Source of the DNA: Anthonomus grandis grandis
Lineage: Eukaryota > Arthropoda > Insecta > Coleoptera > Curculionidae
DNA length: 64,000 nucleotides
Direction of reading: 5' to 3'
Assembly: GCF_022605725.1 (NCBI RefSeq)
Contig: NC_065546.1
Location: forward strand, 35,274,227 to 35,338,226
In this document: positions 21,640-33,869 of the stretch, piece by piece
Layout of the letters: each line of letters starts with the position of its first letter
How positions within the stretch are numbered: position 1 is the first letter of the stretch
Program-made: the position numbers and the translations under genes
The notes under the pieces: model-generated
Told to the model about the DNA's origin: nothing
Database searches by the model: none
What the model saw: only the letters and a program-made list of their open reading frames with translations

Positions 21640-22330
21640 AGACAAAACAGGCCATTCATATTAAGAGATGAGATTAAAAAAATAATAAAAACGTATAAAA
21701 GACAATAAAGCATCTGGCCCAGACAATATTCACTTGAGTTCCGAAAACTTATCGATGACCAGGGAATAAAATGTGTGACAAATATTTTTAAATACATACA
21801 TACTAAAATTTTTTTTTTAATTTTTTAAAATTCTATGGATTTGGAAAGGAAAGACGCTTAGGACATACATTCATATAAAAAAATCTTATTTGTTATTAAA
21901 GAATCACCCTGTAAGGTTTATCCGTAGAGTTCCTAGACATTTGGTCTAAGATATGTGAAGAATACATTGCAGGGAATTCAATGGGCATAAGAGAAGCACT
22001 TTTCTGCGTAAGAGTGCTACTTCAGAGATGTGATGATATGAACTGCGATATGGATGCCTGCTTCATGGATGATCAAAAAGCATTTGACCAAGTCAGGCAT
22101 GGAAAATTAGTAGAGATCCTTAGAAATGTCGGATTAGATGGCCGGGACTTAAATAATTGTAACCTTTTATTGGGATCAAATAGCAAACATATGAATAGAA
22201 GCTGAAGAGCGATGTAATGAAATACAAAAAAATAAAAAATAACAAAAATAAAATACACGAAATACAAAGAGGAGTACGACAAGATATCCTATATGTCACT
22301 CATTCAATATTCAGCAGAAGAACTTGAGGA
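21640..22330 (+). pseudogene. Non-LTR reverse transcriptase fragment
   Basis: SLEFRKLIDDQGIKCVTNIF (about 21733-21790) is followed at 21984 by IREALFCVRVLLQRCDDMN, then CFMDDQKAFDQVRHGKLVEI and LRNVGLDGRD. These are RT fingers/palm motifs in which the catalytic A block is FxDxxKAFDxV. A decayed VRQ-G block follows near 22270. The catalytic YADD part is missing because a mariner begins at 22349. It probably belongs to the same family as the fragment at 16656-17070. Confidence 0.7.
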
Positions 22331-22592
22331 ATTTAAGATGTGGATATACAGTGCATCCCAAAAGTTATGTCTAAATTCATTTAAAATTCAGGGGTGTGTT
22401 CGAAAAAAAAACGCTCGGACCCGTCCATTTTTATTTCAAGTTGCTCATTTTTGTACGTAAAGTTTGTATATACAGGGTTGCTCAAAAATAAATTACGACC
22501 ATCAACTTCATTTTTTCAAATGAAAGCACCTTTTTTATTTCATCTTTGAATTTCGCGTGGAATTCTACGTACACTATCGGACAAAAGTAGAG

Positions 22593-22770
22593 AAACTTCT
22601 AAAAATTCTTTGATTTACGGAAACCATGTATTTAAATTAAATATTTACTACAAATATTGTAGTTCTCAACAACTGCGTTTTTTTACCGCATTTTACATGC
22701 CTCTTATCAGTTGTTTATTTACAATAAAAGAATTCAAATATTTTCGGATGGACATAAGTAGAGAAACCTA
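22593..22770. repeat. Left IR/DR region of the Tc1 element
   Basis: Lies between the outer (22572-22598) and inner (22750-22770) copies of the AAGTAGAGAAAC transposase-binding motif. The mirror image lies at 23914-24113. Confidence 0.8.
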
Positions 22771-22850
22771 AATATCAATCGTCCAAATTTAGTATTTAGT
22801 TCGCTTTACGTGAGTTCTGTTGATAGTTTTGCATAGTTTTTTTAATCAAC

Positions 22851-23864
22851 ATGCCTCGCGGAAGATATTTGTCTGAAGACCTTCGTAGAAAAATAGTTGA
22901 TGCACACAAGAGTGGTATACGACAAGTGGACATTAGTAAAACGCTTAATTTGCATAAGTCTGTTGTTAGCAAGACAATTTCTAATTTTAAAACACGAAAT
23001 TCAACAAAAAGCATTAAAAAAAGTGGCCGCCCAAGAAAAACAACCAAACACATGGAAATGATGATAAAAAGAATTGCCCAGTCTGATCCTCACAAATCAG
23101 CAAATAAAATTTTAAGTGAATTACCTGGTGTTAATGTTAGTTCTAAGACCATACAAAGACGACTGAGGGAAGGAGGATTATTTAGTAGAAGAGCCGCTAA
23201 AAAGCCGTTTATTAGCAAGAAGAATCAGAAGGCCCGACTCAACTTTGCACAAAAATATTTGCATTGGACAACCAAGGACTGGAAAAAAGTTCTTTTTACT
23301 GATGAAAGTAAGTTCAATTTGTTTGGGTCCGATGGAATCTCATGGGTACATCGACCACAAGGCAAAAGATTCGATCCAAGATATACACAGCCTACGGTAA
23401 AGCATGGTGGTGGCTCCTGCATGGTATGGGGTTGCTTCTCTGGGTGCGGTACAGGACCATTACACATCATTGAGGGTATCATGGATCGATTTGTGTATTT
23501 AGACATCCTACAAAATGTAATGCTACCCTTTGCTGAGGATAATTTACCTTTGACTTGGATATTCCTACAAGATAACGACCCCAAACATAAATCAAAGGTT
23601 GTCAAAGATTGGTTTTTATCGGAAAATATTAGGGTTATGGACTTTCCTGCGCAAAGTCCCGATCTTAACCCGATTGAAAACCTCTGGGAGGAACTAGACC
23701 GGCGTGTAAGGCAACATCAGATCAGTAATAAAAATGATCTTATAAAAGTTTTACAAGATTCCTGGAATTCTATTGGAGAGGAAACCATTATGAAACTGTT
23801 GGAATCCATGCCAAATCGATGCCGCGAGGTGATTGCCAATAAGGGATACTCTACTTACTATTAA
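22851..23864 (+). CDS. Tc1-like transposase, 337 aa, intact
   Basis: Cuts and pastes the surrounding element; acts in the nucleus on the TIR/DR sites. Residues 1-55 form the first (PAIRED-like PAI) helix-turn-helix with LRRKIVDAHKSG and SKTLNLHKSVVSKTI. A GRPR AT-hook-like motif follows at 59-62, then a second HTH (about 66-110; VSSKTIQRRLREGGL). The catalytic domain has D151 in FTDESKF, D241 in LQDNDPKH and E276 in NPIENLWEEL. The 34-residue spacing (D241 to E276) is diagnostic for DD34E Tc1. A Gly-rich box (HGGGSCMVWGCFS) is at 185-197. Length equals the family norm (about 340). The start follows directly after the inner repeat, and no other ATG upstream is in frame without a stop. All catalytic residues are present. 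Confidence 0.97.
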   Translation: MPRGRYLSEDLRRKIVDAHKSGIRQVDISKTLNLHKSVVSKTISNFKTRNSTKSIKKSGRPRKTTKHMEMMIKRIAQSDPHKSANKILSELPGVNVSSKTIQRRLREGGLFSRRAAKKPFISKKNQKARLNFAQKYLHWTTKDWKKVLFTDESKFNLFGSDGISWVHRPQGKRFDPRYTQPTVKHGGGSCMVWGCFSGCGTGPLHIIEGIMDRFVYLDILQNVMLPFAEDNLPLTWIFLQDNDPKHKSKVVKDWFLSENIRVMDFPAQSPDLNPIENLWEELDRRVRQHQISNKNDLIKVLQDSWNSIGEETIMKLLESMPNRCREVIANKGYSTYY

Positions 23865-24200
23865 TTTTTCTAAGATAGAAATAAGAAATAACTTGTACTT
23901 TTGGAATAAAATTTAGTTTCTCTACTTTTGTCTCATAAATATTTTGTTTAATTAAATTAAATCTTAGGATTTTCTTCTACAATTTATTTTACTTTATACA
24001 AATTAAGTCTTAACAATTATTGTTGATTTTCATTATGTGTAGAACTGCATTAGTTTTGAAGTATTCAAATAAAACGCAAATTTAAAAAGTTTCTCTACTT
24101 TTGTCCGATAGTGTATGTTTCATGAATCATGTCCTATACCTAAAGTCAACAGTTATCGAAAAAAAGACGATTCATGTAACAAATAAAAAAAGAACAAAAA

Positions 24201-25331
24201 TTAAGTTAAATGTTCAAAATGGTTGCCATTCACGGCTTGACAATATCCAAGGCGATCAATAAAGTCTCGTTGCACATTTTCATTCATTTCCGGAGTTATG
24301 GCGCGCACTTCTCTGCGAATTCTCTCTTTCAGGTCGTCTAGATTATTTGGCTTATTAACCTTAGACTTGAGGTATCCCCACAAAAAAAAAGTTCATTGGT
24401 GTTAGGTCAGGCGACCTAGCAGGTCATTCGATGGGTCCTCTCCTTCCTATCCACCGATTGGGAAAGGTTTCATCCAAAAATGTACGAACAGTGGCAGCAT
24501 AGTGCGGAGGAGCGCCATCTTGCTGGAAAATTAGTTCTTCGTCAGGATAGTCTGGGTCCAATGGATTTGGAAATAAAGCCAGTAATGCTGGAACTAATTC
24601 AAATTGGAGAAAATCGAGATACACTTGTCCCGTTCAAAGAAAATGGGACCTATTACTCTTCCGCGCACTATTCCACACCACACATTTAGTTTTTGAGGGT
24701 ACTGGGTGTTTACCTCCATCATCCAATGCGGATTTTCTATTGCCCAATATCGACAATTTTGTCTGTTAACACTACCATTTAAACAGAACGTGGCTGCATC
24801 GGAAAAAATAATATTTGTTACTAAATTATTATTTAGATTGCACATGTTTTGTAAGCGTTCACAAAACTCATTTCGCCTATCGAAATCGTCATCAAATAAC
24901 TCTTGCACAGGAATAACTTTGTAGGGGTGATATTTGTGCTTTTTAACTATTCGGTGAACTATAGATTTCGCCATGTGTAAATTTGCCCCAATCTGCGACA
25001 GAGGAGTGCATGGATTTTCTTCCAAAGAAAGCAAAACGTCAAGTTGTTTATTTTCATTTTGAGCAGGACGACCAGATTTCGGCAAATCTCTAACATAACC
25101 GAATTCTCTAAATTTAGCCTCTATTCTACTCACCACCTTTTGACATCTCGGAGGACGATCAGGATGGATTTCATTGAATAATTGAGCAGCTTCTCTTTGA
25201 GTACGTGTTCTATCACCAAAACCAATCATGCACAGAATTTCTATTTTTTCTCGTTTCGTTAACTTTACCATTGTGAAAACCGCAACTTTGCTCGTACACT
25301 TCACACTTGACAATATCTGTTTGGCGTACAA
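24201..25331 (-). pseudogene. DD41D mariner transposase, at least three lesions
   Basis: The N-terminus is readable from MVKLTKREKIEILCMIGFGD (about 25271): HTH regions with REAAQLFNEIHPDRPP and SGRPAQNENKQL. LHMAKSIVHRIVKKHKYHPY follows, then the catalytic blocks IIFSDAATF (D1) and FQQDGAPPHYAATVRTFLD (D2, about 24520). The third block reads SPDLTPMNFF, where the third Asp is Asn. Counting from D2 gives 41 residues to this position, which defines the DD41D (rosa) group. Lesions are a frameshift near 24600, an in-frame stop near 24424 and another frameshift near 24385. The substituted catalytic residue also predicts inactivity. Confidence 0.88.
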
Positions 25332-25869
25332 CTGTCATACAGTTTCTATGAAAATACGCGGTCACCAGCCAACAATAAAAAAACACGAATGAATGGAATT
25401 TTGCTCTGTATAAAAATTCTCAGAGATAAGGTGACTCGTAAGGTGAACTTCAATAATAATGTTTGGTCGTCTTTTTTTTGATAACTGTTGACTTTAGGTA
25501 TAGGACATGATGCATGAATCATATGTAGAATTCCACGCGAAATTCAAAAATGAAATAAAAAAAAGGTGATTTCCTTTGAAAAAATGAAGTTGATGGTCGT
25601 AATTTATTTTTGAGCAACCCTGTATATACAAACTTCACGTACAAAAATGCGCAACTTGAAATAAAAATCGACGGGTCCGAGCGTTTTTTTTTCGAACACC
25701 TCCTGAATTTTAAATGAATTTAGACATAACTTTTGGGATGCACTGTATATAGAGACGAATACTCAAAATACCTTAGACAGCCCGACACAAATGTTAGAGA
25801 TCTCAAAAGAATAAATAAAGATTTGGGGATCAGAAAGAAGATTAAGACTAGAAAGTTTGAGTACTATAC

Positions 25870-26940
<1,071 letters not shown>

Positions 26941-27399
26941 TTCAAAAGTTTAAATTTCCATGGTGGTGGCTAATATCCGTTAACAGAAGAGCACTCAAAG
27001 AAGAAGTATTATATTCACCCCATTTCACTCCTTTGAATCATCTTTAAATCGTAGTATTCTGACTTACTTCATACAAATATCATTTTATTACGATTCTTGG
27101 GTCTGAGATGAGTTTTATTCGCCAAAAATAGAGAAAATATTAGATTCTTTTCACTTTTTGTCGTCTCTTATACTATCCGAATAATCCTAAAATCGTCCTA
27201 ATTGTTCTGACCTAATCTGAGTCGCTGCATACGACTTTCGTGATTTCATTACGATCTTGCATAATACTTGGACCTGGAAGAATGTTAATGCCTGTAATGA
27301 AAAAAAATACTAATTTCGAGGATGCCTATAAATAGTTCAAATTTACACTTTTTCACATCTATTCTTGTCAAGATAATTTTTGAACCTAGCTCCGAACTT
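26941..27399. other. No gene recognised
   Basis: Unique-looking AT-rich sequence upstream of the candidate promoter. No repeat termini found. Confidence 0.4.
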
Positions 27400-27799
27400 T
27401 TACAAGATGAACTTTTCACCCCATATTATGGCCCAGAACCCTTGAAACACAGGACCTTATAAAATCTATATCGATCCGCAGCCAAGGAAGTTTTTTTGGC
27501 AAAGACCTCGGATAACGGCAAACTGCCAAACTCCGCCCGGAGTTCCCATCGGCCAATCGTAACCGGAATTTTCCGGGAAAACTAAAACTAACACAAGAGA
27601 AAAAAATCGCGAAGTGCCAAATTATTTATCGGCTTCTACCCGGTTCGGATTTTGTCGCAGTATGCATTCTAGTTCCGTCCAGCAGCGGGTGCGTCGCTCA
27701 GAGTGATTATTATTAACGTCGTAAATTTGTATGTAAAGACAGGGAATTTTTAATTTTTAAAATGATTTTTGAGATGCGGTGACTTTGGACGATCTCGAG
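27400..27799 (+). promoter_or_regulatory. Candidate promoter and 5' UTR
   Basis: Composition rises in GC from about 27480. CCAATCG lies at 27552 and an initiator-like CGCTCAGAGTG near 27690, about 105 bp before the ATG at 27800. No inverted repeats or transposase similarity were seen. It is interpreted as the start of a host gene because an ATG and a consensus donor follow. Confidence 0.4.
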
Positions 27800-27841
27800 A
27801 TGAGTGTCAGTGATAGTAATAAAAGTCCGGGATCTATTGGG
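27800..27841 (+). CDS. Candidate first coding exon, unknown host gene
   Basis: ATG followed by codons for MSVSDSNKSPGSIG and then a consensus donor (GTAAGT at 27842), phase 0. The Ser-rich opening gives no family identity. I could not find a confident second exon within the window; large introns are usual here. An alternative is that this is a transcribed spurious ORF, but the GC-richer leader and donor argue against that. Confidence 0.45.
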
Positions 27842-28039
27842 GTAAGTTGGGCACATTTTTTGTTTTAATAGCAAAATTTAAAATAGAGTTGCTGTAATTT
27901 GGACTCATAGAGCCGAAAATTATTTTTAGTAGTCCCTTAAGTTTACATTTATTACATAAAAAAAATATTTTACACATAATTTCGTTGCTAAGGCTAATGT
28001 GGTAAAATTATTTAAAAAATTCCTTAATATTTTATATAA

Positions 28040-29320
28040 TGATTGATAAGAAAAGAAAATGACAAAAATACTATTGGGCGTGGCTGTTTTTGGACACAAA
28101 AGCGATAGTTCCTCGATTTGGTCATCTTAGAAAAAAGATAAAAGAAACTAGAAAAAATCATTATCCATTTTAATGTTTTTTTAAAAATGTATGCAAAAAA
28201 AAATTTAACGTATTTAAAAAGAAGAGTTATAGATTTTGATTTGGCCGTTGGAGGCAATGCATCTTGGAAAAAAACTAATGGAAAATGGAAAAAATCATTG
28301 TTTTATCCTATTTTTTAAAATTATGTATGGGACAAATGCATTACAAACATCTAACTGTATTACAGTGACATCTATACAATTTTCTCATAGGCTTTTGACA
28401 CAAAATGATAGTTTCAGTTTTCGATTTGGCTGTGAAGGCCACCTTGGAAAAAATTAAAAGAAAAACTGGAAAAATATCACCTCTCCCTCTTAATTTTTGT
28501 ATTATATATGGAATATTGATATATTATGGAACGATCGATAAGATAAAAAAATGACAAAAATCCAATTGGACGTAGCTGGTTTTTGACGTAAAAATATGAA
28601 AGGTTTATTCTATTTTTCATATTTTCTTTTCATCTTCTCCAGAGTAAAATAAAGACTTTTGGTTAGTGGTAAAACTGTTTTGTGAGTTGAGTATCACACC
28701 AAAGGTTTCAACCATGGGACTAGTAAAAATCAAACAGTTTAAGGTTTCAATTTGGCCATAGGAGGCTATCATAAAAAAATTAAAGGCAAATAGGAAAATA
28801 TTTATTTTTGTAACAAGTGTGTAAAATGATCCTTTTTTTATGAATGGGAAATTTTATGAGCCATAGGCGAATGCGACAATTCCCATGAATAAATAAGGGG
28901 GATACTGAAGAAAACGTTCAAAAAAATCAAAAATACCAAATTACTTTACGCACTAGTCCATAAAAGAAGTGAAACTTTCTAAACCCTGGAAAGTTGTAAA
29001 GCTCCCTATGGTAATAAAAAAAAATCATTATGAATATTTTTTTTTCATTATTTATGTGATGAATGCATGACAGATATCCAACTGGGCTTACAATGACAGC
29101 TAAATAATTCTTTGACGTAAAGATGATAGTTCCAGGTTTCGATTAGCCAATGGAGGTCATCTAGAAAGAATTAAAAAAAAAAGAAAATTAAAGGAAAATA
29201 ATAAATCAATAGGATAAAAATCATCATCTTATTTATGAGATAAATGAATGTCAAACATCCAATTGGGCGAAGCTTACTTACAGTGACAGCAAAACAATTT
29301 TTTGACGTAGTCAGTGTTTC
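28040..29320. repeat. Degenerate tandem array (~200-280-bp units) just downstream of the candidate exon
   Basis: Two landmarks alternate. GACAAA(A/C)AT(C)CAA(T/C)TGGGCG-type blocks lie at about 28055, 28345, 28552, 29070 and 29250. GATTTGGCC(A/G)T(T/A)GGAGGC(C)AT-type blocks lie at about 28238, 28422, 28748 and 29140. Between them TTTTGACGTAAA and AATGATAGTTTC recur. Units have diverged strongly and differ in length. No coding potential. Confidence 0.65.
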
Positions 29321-29336
29321 GTCCCTATTTTGGTTA

Positions 29337-31210
29337 TAGGGTATCACACCTTGGGCCCGATACCCCTTAATTCCCAAATTTTAAATGGGACCGTCCCATT
29401 TATGGTACCTTAAATTAAAATTCTTTTTAAAGTAGTACCTATTCACCTGCACAAGAATTTTTCCTAAATTTTATCCAGTGTCAAAAAAGGTATAAGTTAA
29501 ATAAAATAAACTCTATTTTTATAAAGTATTATTTTATTTAATTAGGTGCTTAAAATGCATTGCATTTTGGGCTAAAATAAAGTATAATCTATTTTCAAAC
29601 ACATTTCACACTTTTTGAAACACTGCTCTGGGAATAGATGCACATTCTGTAATAATATGTTGCCGAGGATGATGAAGTGAAGCTGGTTGCGTTTTAACAC
29701 AAATAGTTTTTAAGTGACTCCAGAGAAAAAACTCTAGGAATCTTAGATCTGGTGATCTCGCCGGCCGTTCCACTGGGCCTCTTCTCCCGCTCCACTGATC
29801 TGGACAATTATAGAAAATTGCCACACAGGAAGAATATAATGGCATGGCGCTTTATCTTATTGAAAATGTAATAAATCGTTCGTTTAGGTTCCTACTCCCA
29901 TGAATATCCAATAATTTTCGATTTCTTCAGCAATTTTAGGTTGAATGCCACATTTCCAAGTAAGGTGCTGTATTAAGGTTACCATTAATAAATAGAGGCC
30001 CGACAATAGTATCACCCAATATTCTCGCCCACATATGATTTTTTCTGGATACTGTGTGCGTCCTTCCCCGAAAACATGCGGATTTTCATTACTTCAGTAT
30101 CTACTTACAGTCCTGTTTATTTACGGAACCATTTTAAAAAAAGGTGGATTCGTCGCTTAAACAATCGTCAGTCGCGTATATTTGTCCGCAACTCAGGAGT
30201 AATACGTAATAATACGTGCAAAATTCTATTTCTCCAGTCGGGGTCGTCTTCAAGCAATTCCTGAAGAATTTGCATTTTGTATGGATGGAAATGACTTAAT
30301 TTTAGTACCTGATGTATAGATTCATGACAAATTCCTGTTATCACTAATGCTTAGTGTAGAAATGACAATGTAGGTTTCCTAGCAAAATGTCGTCTTACAT
30401 CTATTTGTGCCGCTTCTTTAAGTACTCTATCTGTTTCTGATATCCTGTTTCTTCAAATTTGAGAATTTAAACCTCACGTAAGTATGAGTTACGTTTTTTC
30501 CAGAATTTCTTTCGTTAAATAATGCAGCAGTCTTAAAGCACAACGATGTTGAGAACTATAAATACAAATTATTTCAATTCTTTCCGCCATACTGTAAACC
30601 GTGAACAATTTGGGTGTGAGAGTGAGAAACATAATGTAAAATATTTTTTAAAACTAGGTCCGAAGATCTATTTTCTAGTACGACCTAAAACCTGCATTCC
30701 AACATACTACATTCCAACTAAGTAAACAAACTTGTTTGTTGGATTAAAAAAAATATACTTTTTAATTTTAGGTACAATCTGACACACTTGACTTATGAAT
30801 GAGGATCAATAGAAAACAAAAAACAGGTCAGCGTAGAGTACTTGATTATCTATGGCAACGGATGATTTATTACAAAATGTGCAATGTGCATCTATTCCAA
30901 GGGAAGGCCTTCTTTTCTTTAAAGGCTTTCTTCAAAGAATTTTAGAAATGAGCTAAAAATATTATTATTTTTGTTAATCCCAAAATGGAAAGCATTTTGA
31001 GCATGTAATTAACTAAATAACACTTTATAAAACATAGTTTATTTTATTTAACTTTTACCTTTCTTTGACCCCATATAAAATTTAGGAAAAATTCTTATGC
31101 TGTTGAATGCTACTCCAAAAGACCTTTATTTTAAGTTATTCCAAAAGACGTCGTATCATTTAAAATTTTGGGGTTGGGGTACATGAGGCCTAAGGGGTGA
31201 CTTACCCTAT
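29337..31210 (-). mobile_element. Mariner element with ~240-bp terminal inverted repeats
   Basis: The left end (AGGGTATCACACC next to TA) and right end (GGGTGACTTACCCT next to TA) are inverted copies. Homology continues inward through AAGAATTTTTCCTAAATTTT and TAAATAAAATAAACT to AAAATGC. Between them lies a minus-strand mariner transposase relic (29590-30600). The segment 30650-30950 does not match mariner coding sequence and may be a further insertion. Confidence 0.8.
29606..30600 (-). pseudogene. DD41D-type mariner transposase, decayed
   Basis: Pieces from the N-terminus are AERIEIICIYSSQHRCALRL (about 30590-30530), ENPHVFGEGRTHTVSRKNHMW (about 30090-30030) and ARILGDTIVGPLFINGN. HAMPLYSSCVAIFYNCPDQW comes near 29840, then SGRRGPVERPARSPDL and FFLWSHLK near 29715. 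Frameshifts separate most blocks and the catalytic D2 block (QQDGA) is no longer readable. Confidence 0.75.
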
Positions 31211-31336
31211 AACTAAAATATGTGGTTATTCTTCCTCTTAGCCGTATAATATTTGTGCCAAATTGCGCTTTTCTAACTTCATAGTTGCAGACATATTTGC
31301 ATTGAAAGGTTTCAAATTGACACCCTGTATATCATA

Positions 31337-33158
31337 CAGTGTGGTGACTTTAACTGGAATAAATTCAGTTAAAACTAATCAAATTTTATCTCGCAAAATT
31401 CCTGAGACCCGTCGATTTTTGTTTATTTTTTTACATTTCAAGATAGTTTTTGTATTTTTTCACCTACAGGGGGGGTCCAAATTAACCCCAACTTTTTTTT
31501 TTCAAATGGAAAGCCACTTTTTTTAAACTCTCATTGAAAAGAGCCCGTTTTCCTGATTAAATTGCCCTATTTACTTTTGTAATTATCTAAAGGAGAAATA
31601 AGAAAAAAAAAACCATTAAATTATTAAAAGTCTCGAAATATTTTGTGTTGGTAAATTTTTGGCGTGTTTGTTTATTTTATTGGTATCGAGACCTTTCCTG
31701 ACATTGTTGTAGTGTCACTGTTAAAGTGAATTTCAACCAGTTGTTAAATAAGTTAACTTATATTGAAAAAATGCCTTATTTATCCGAATCCCACAAGATT
31801 GAAATCTTAATGATGATTGGTTATGGGGACAGAAGCCGTACTCAGCTAGAGGTTGTCCACTTATTCAGGCAGAAATATCTAGATTTGCCACCTATTAACC
31901 AAGGTACGGTTAGTAAAATCGAAAGCAGATTTCGAGAAGTTGGGCACGTGAGGGATGTTTCAAGACAAAGGTCTTCTAAAATCGTTGAAAACACCCAATT
32001 AAATGTATTGTTAGCGATGGAAGAAAATCCGGTAACTGCAGCGAGAAGAGTAGCTCGCGAAAACTCTATTCATCATAAATCTGTGCTAAAAATTTTAAAA
32101 AGTGCAAACAAACGACCTTATAAAATGCAACCCGTTTAAGAGTTATTGGAAGACGATCCAGATCGCAGAATTCAGTTCTGTGAATTAATGATGAACGCCA
32201 TTGACGAAAATCGCATATCTTCGGAGTGAATCCTTTTTTCTGATGAGGCTACATTCACCCTAAATGACCATGTTAATAAGCAGAACTGTCGCTACTGGTC
32301 TGACGAGAACCCACACTGGGTAAGGGAAACTAATACACAATATCCCCAGAAAACTAATGTTTGGGCTGGCATAATTGGCAGGCAAGTTATAGGGCCCATA
32401 TTCTTTAATGATACTTTAACTGGGGAAAGATATCTACAATTTCTTAAACATAAACCAGTTCCAGTCTTACGTGCCTTATATCTGAGTCAGTTCGATCCAG
32501 ATTTGTATGATGAAAGAATCTGGATGCAACAAGATGATGCTCCCCCACATTATGCCCCTAATGTATGCCAGTATTTAGATAACAATTTTCCAAACAGATG
32601 GATTGGTAGAAGGGGTGCAATCGAGTGGCCGGCACCTTCTCTCGATTTCACCCCACTTGATTTTTTTCTGTGAGGACATTTGAAAAGTCAAATTTATATG
32701 AGCAAACCAGGAAACCTAGACGAACTCAAAGAACGTATTAGGCAAGAAATCCGACAAATATCTCTAGAAGTGTTAGAAAATGTCAGAAACGAATTTTATT
32801 ATCGTCTTGGGCTTTGCCAACAAGTAAATGGTGCTCATTTTAAGCATCTTATACATTAAACGCAACTTTTTAATGGTTTTTATTTTTTTTTCGTATTTCT
32901 CCTTTAGATAATCACAAAAATAAATAGGGCAATTTAATCAAGAAAAAGGGCTCTTTTCAATGAGAGTTTAAAAAAAGTGGCTTTCCATTTGAAAAAAAAA
33001 AGTTGGGGTTAATTTGGACCCCCCCTGTAGGTGAAAAAATACAAAAACTATCTTGAAATGTGAAAAAAAAATAAACACAAATCGACGGGTCTCAGGAATT
33101 TTGCGAGATAAATTTTGATTAGATTTAACTAATTTATTCCAGTTAAAGTCACCCACTG
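31337..33158 (+). mobile_element. DD41D mariner, complete ends, 1.82 kb
   Basis: Ends are CAGTGTGGTGACTTTAACTG and its inverse CAGTTAAAGTCACCCACTG, each beside TA. The arms of about 300 bp are very similar (GATTTATCTCGCAAAATTCC... and the AGGGGGGGTCCAAATTAACC block). A CGACGGGTC block in the arms is shared with the element at 22349-25745, so the two are related subfamilies. A single transposase frame fills the interior. Confidence 0.92.
31771..32859 (+). pseudogene. DD41D mariner transposase, one open frame broken only by three stop codons
   Basis: From MPYLSESHKIEILMMIGYGD to the final stop, 362 codons stay in one frame without any indel. The HTH segments (QGTVSKIESRFREVGHVRDV; SIHHKSVLKIL) and the catalytic blocks LFSDEATF and MQQDDAPPHYAPN are intact, as is TPLDFF (41 residues after D2). 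In-frame stops are TAA at 32137, TGA at 32227 and TGA at 32671. Comparison with the 25-kb copy shows Gln at the first site. The last lies in the L-W-G context, so it and probably the second were Trp. All three are explained by C-to-T or G-to-A changes. Length and motif order fit the rosa/DD41D group. Confidence 0.92.
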
Positions 33159-33869
33159 TATATGTATATACTTATATAATTAAAAAAGCATTAAAAATAT
33201 AACCATCAGCAGTCTAACGGTTCATCTCATCATCATCGTGACCATTTCCTCTTTTTCGCACTTTATGACCTTTGTTGGTTATGCCTGTTGCACACTCAGT
33301 ATGTGTAAGTGAGCGCACACAATACGCTTTTAAATAGAAAATTTAATTCTGTCTGTTTTTTTTTCGGTGAGGTCATCACTATTAATATAATTGACAAATG
33401 CAAGTGCCTCCTTAATTTGACAGATTGCTAATCGCCAAAAGACAATGCCGGAGATGGTTGGCAATATAGGGAAGAATTTAGTCACCTTTCAAAATATGAC
33501 AACTTCGGTTTGACTTCAGCTGTTTAATTTCTTATAAAAATCACACTACACAAAAGTCATTGGCGTAGAAGTTATTTTAATGGTCATTTGACTGATTTTC
33601 GATTGATAAGACAACGAGGTTTATAAACTGTCAAATTTGTGACAAGTGATAGGTTAGATTCGACATATATTAGAATTACACGTTCAATCTGGCTCGTTCA
33701 GGTCAATAACGACTTCGAGGTTCAATTAATTATAATTCTCGAACAATATGTCGCCATTCTCAGACCACAAGATCTACCAAGAAACTTATATTAGTCGAAA
33801 CATTAAAAAATTGTTGCATTTTCCAATTATTGGCTATTTAGATTGGGTTAAGCTGTTATTTTATATACA
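33159..33869. other. No gene recognised
   Basis: Unique-looking sequence with a (CAT)-rich patch near 33225. No exon with paired splice signals was found. Confidence 0.4.

Larger units (their letters stand above)
22572..24113 (+). mobile_element. Apparently intact Tc1-family transposon with IR/DR-type ends
   Basis: Termini are CACTATCGGACAAAAGTAGA and TCTACTTTTGTCCGATAGTG, flanked by TA on both sides (22570-22571 and 24114-24115). Each terminal region carries a second, inner copy of the binding motif: GGACATAAGTAGAGAAACC at 22750 and GGTTTCTCTACTTTTGTC-like at 23914. The spacing is about 178 bp on both sides, the inverted-repeat/direct-repeat layout of Sleeping Beauty-type elements. The 1542-bp element carries one full-length transposase with no disruption. 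It sits in the left inverted repeat of a DD41D mariner and is therefore younger. Confidence 0.93.
22349..25745 (-). mobile_element. DD41D mariner with ~400-bp terminal inverted repeats, containing a nested Tc1 element
   Basis: The left end is CAGTGCATCCCAAAAGTTAT and the right end its inverse ATAACTTTTGGGATGCACTG, each next to TA. The arms stay homologous through CGACGGGTCCGAGCG, CAGGGTTGCTCAAAAATAAA and AATTCCACGCG, then GTCCTATACCTAAAGTC. The left arm is split by the Tc1 element at 22572-24113. Removing it and one TA restores the match to the right arm (GAATTCTACGTATG versus GAATTCTACATATG). Without the insert the element is about 1.85 kb. Confidence 0.9.

Noticed and set aside
23225..23605. 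126-codon minus-strand ORF
   Set aside because: Antisense to the intact Tc1 transposase.
28040..29320. CRISPR-like alternation of repeats and spacers
   Set aside because: Units are hundreds of bases, strongly diverged, in a eukaryotic intron-like setting; no cas genes.
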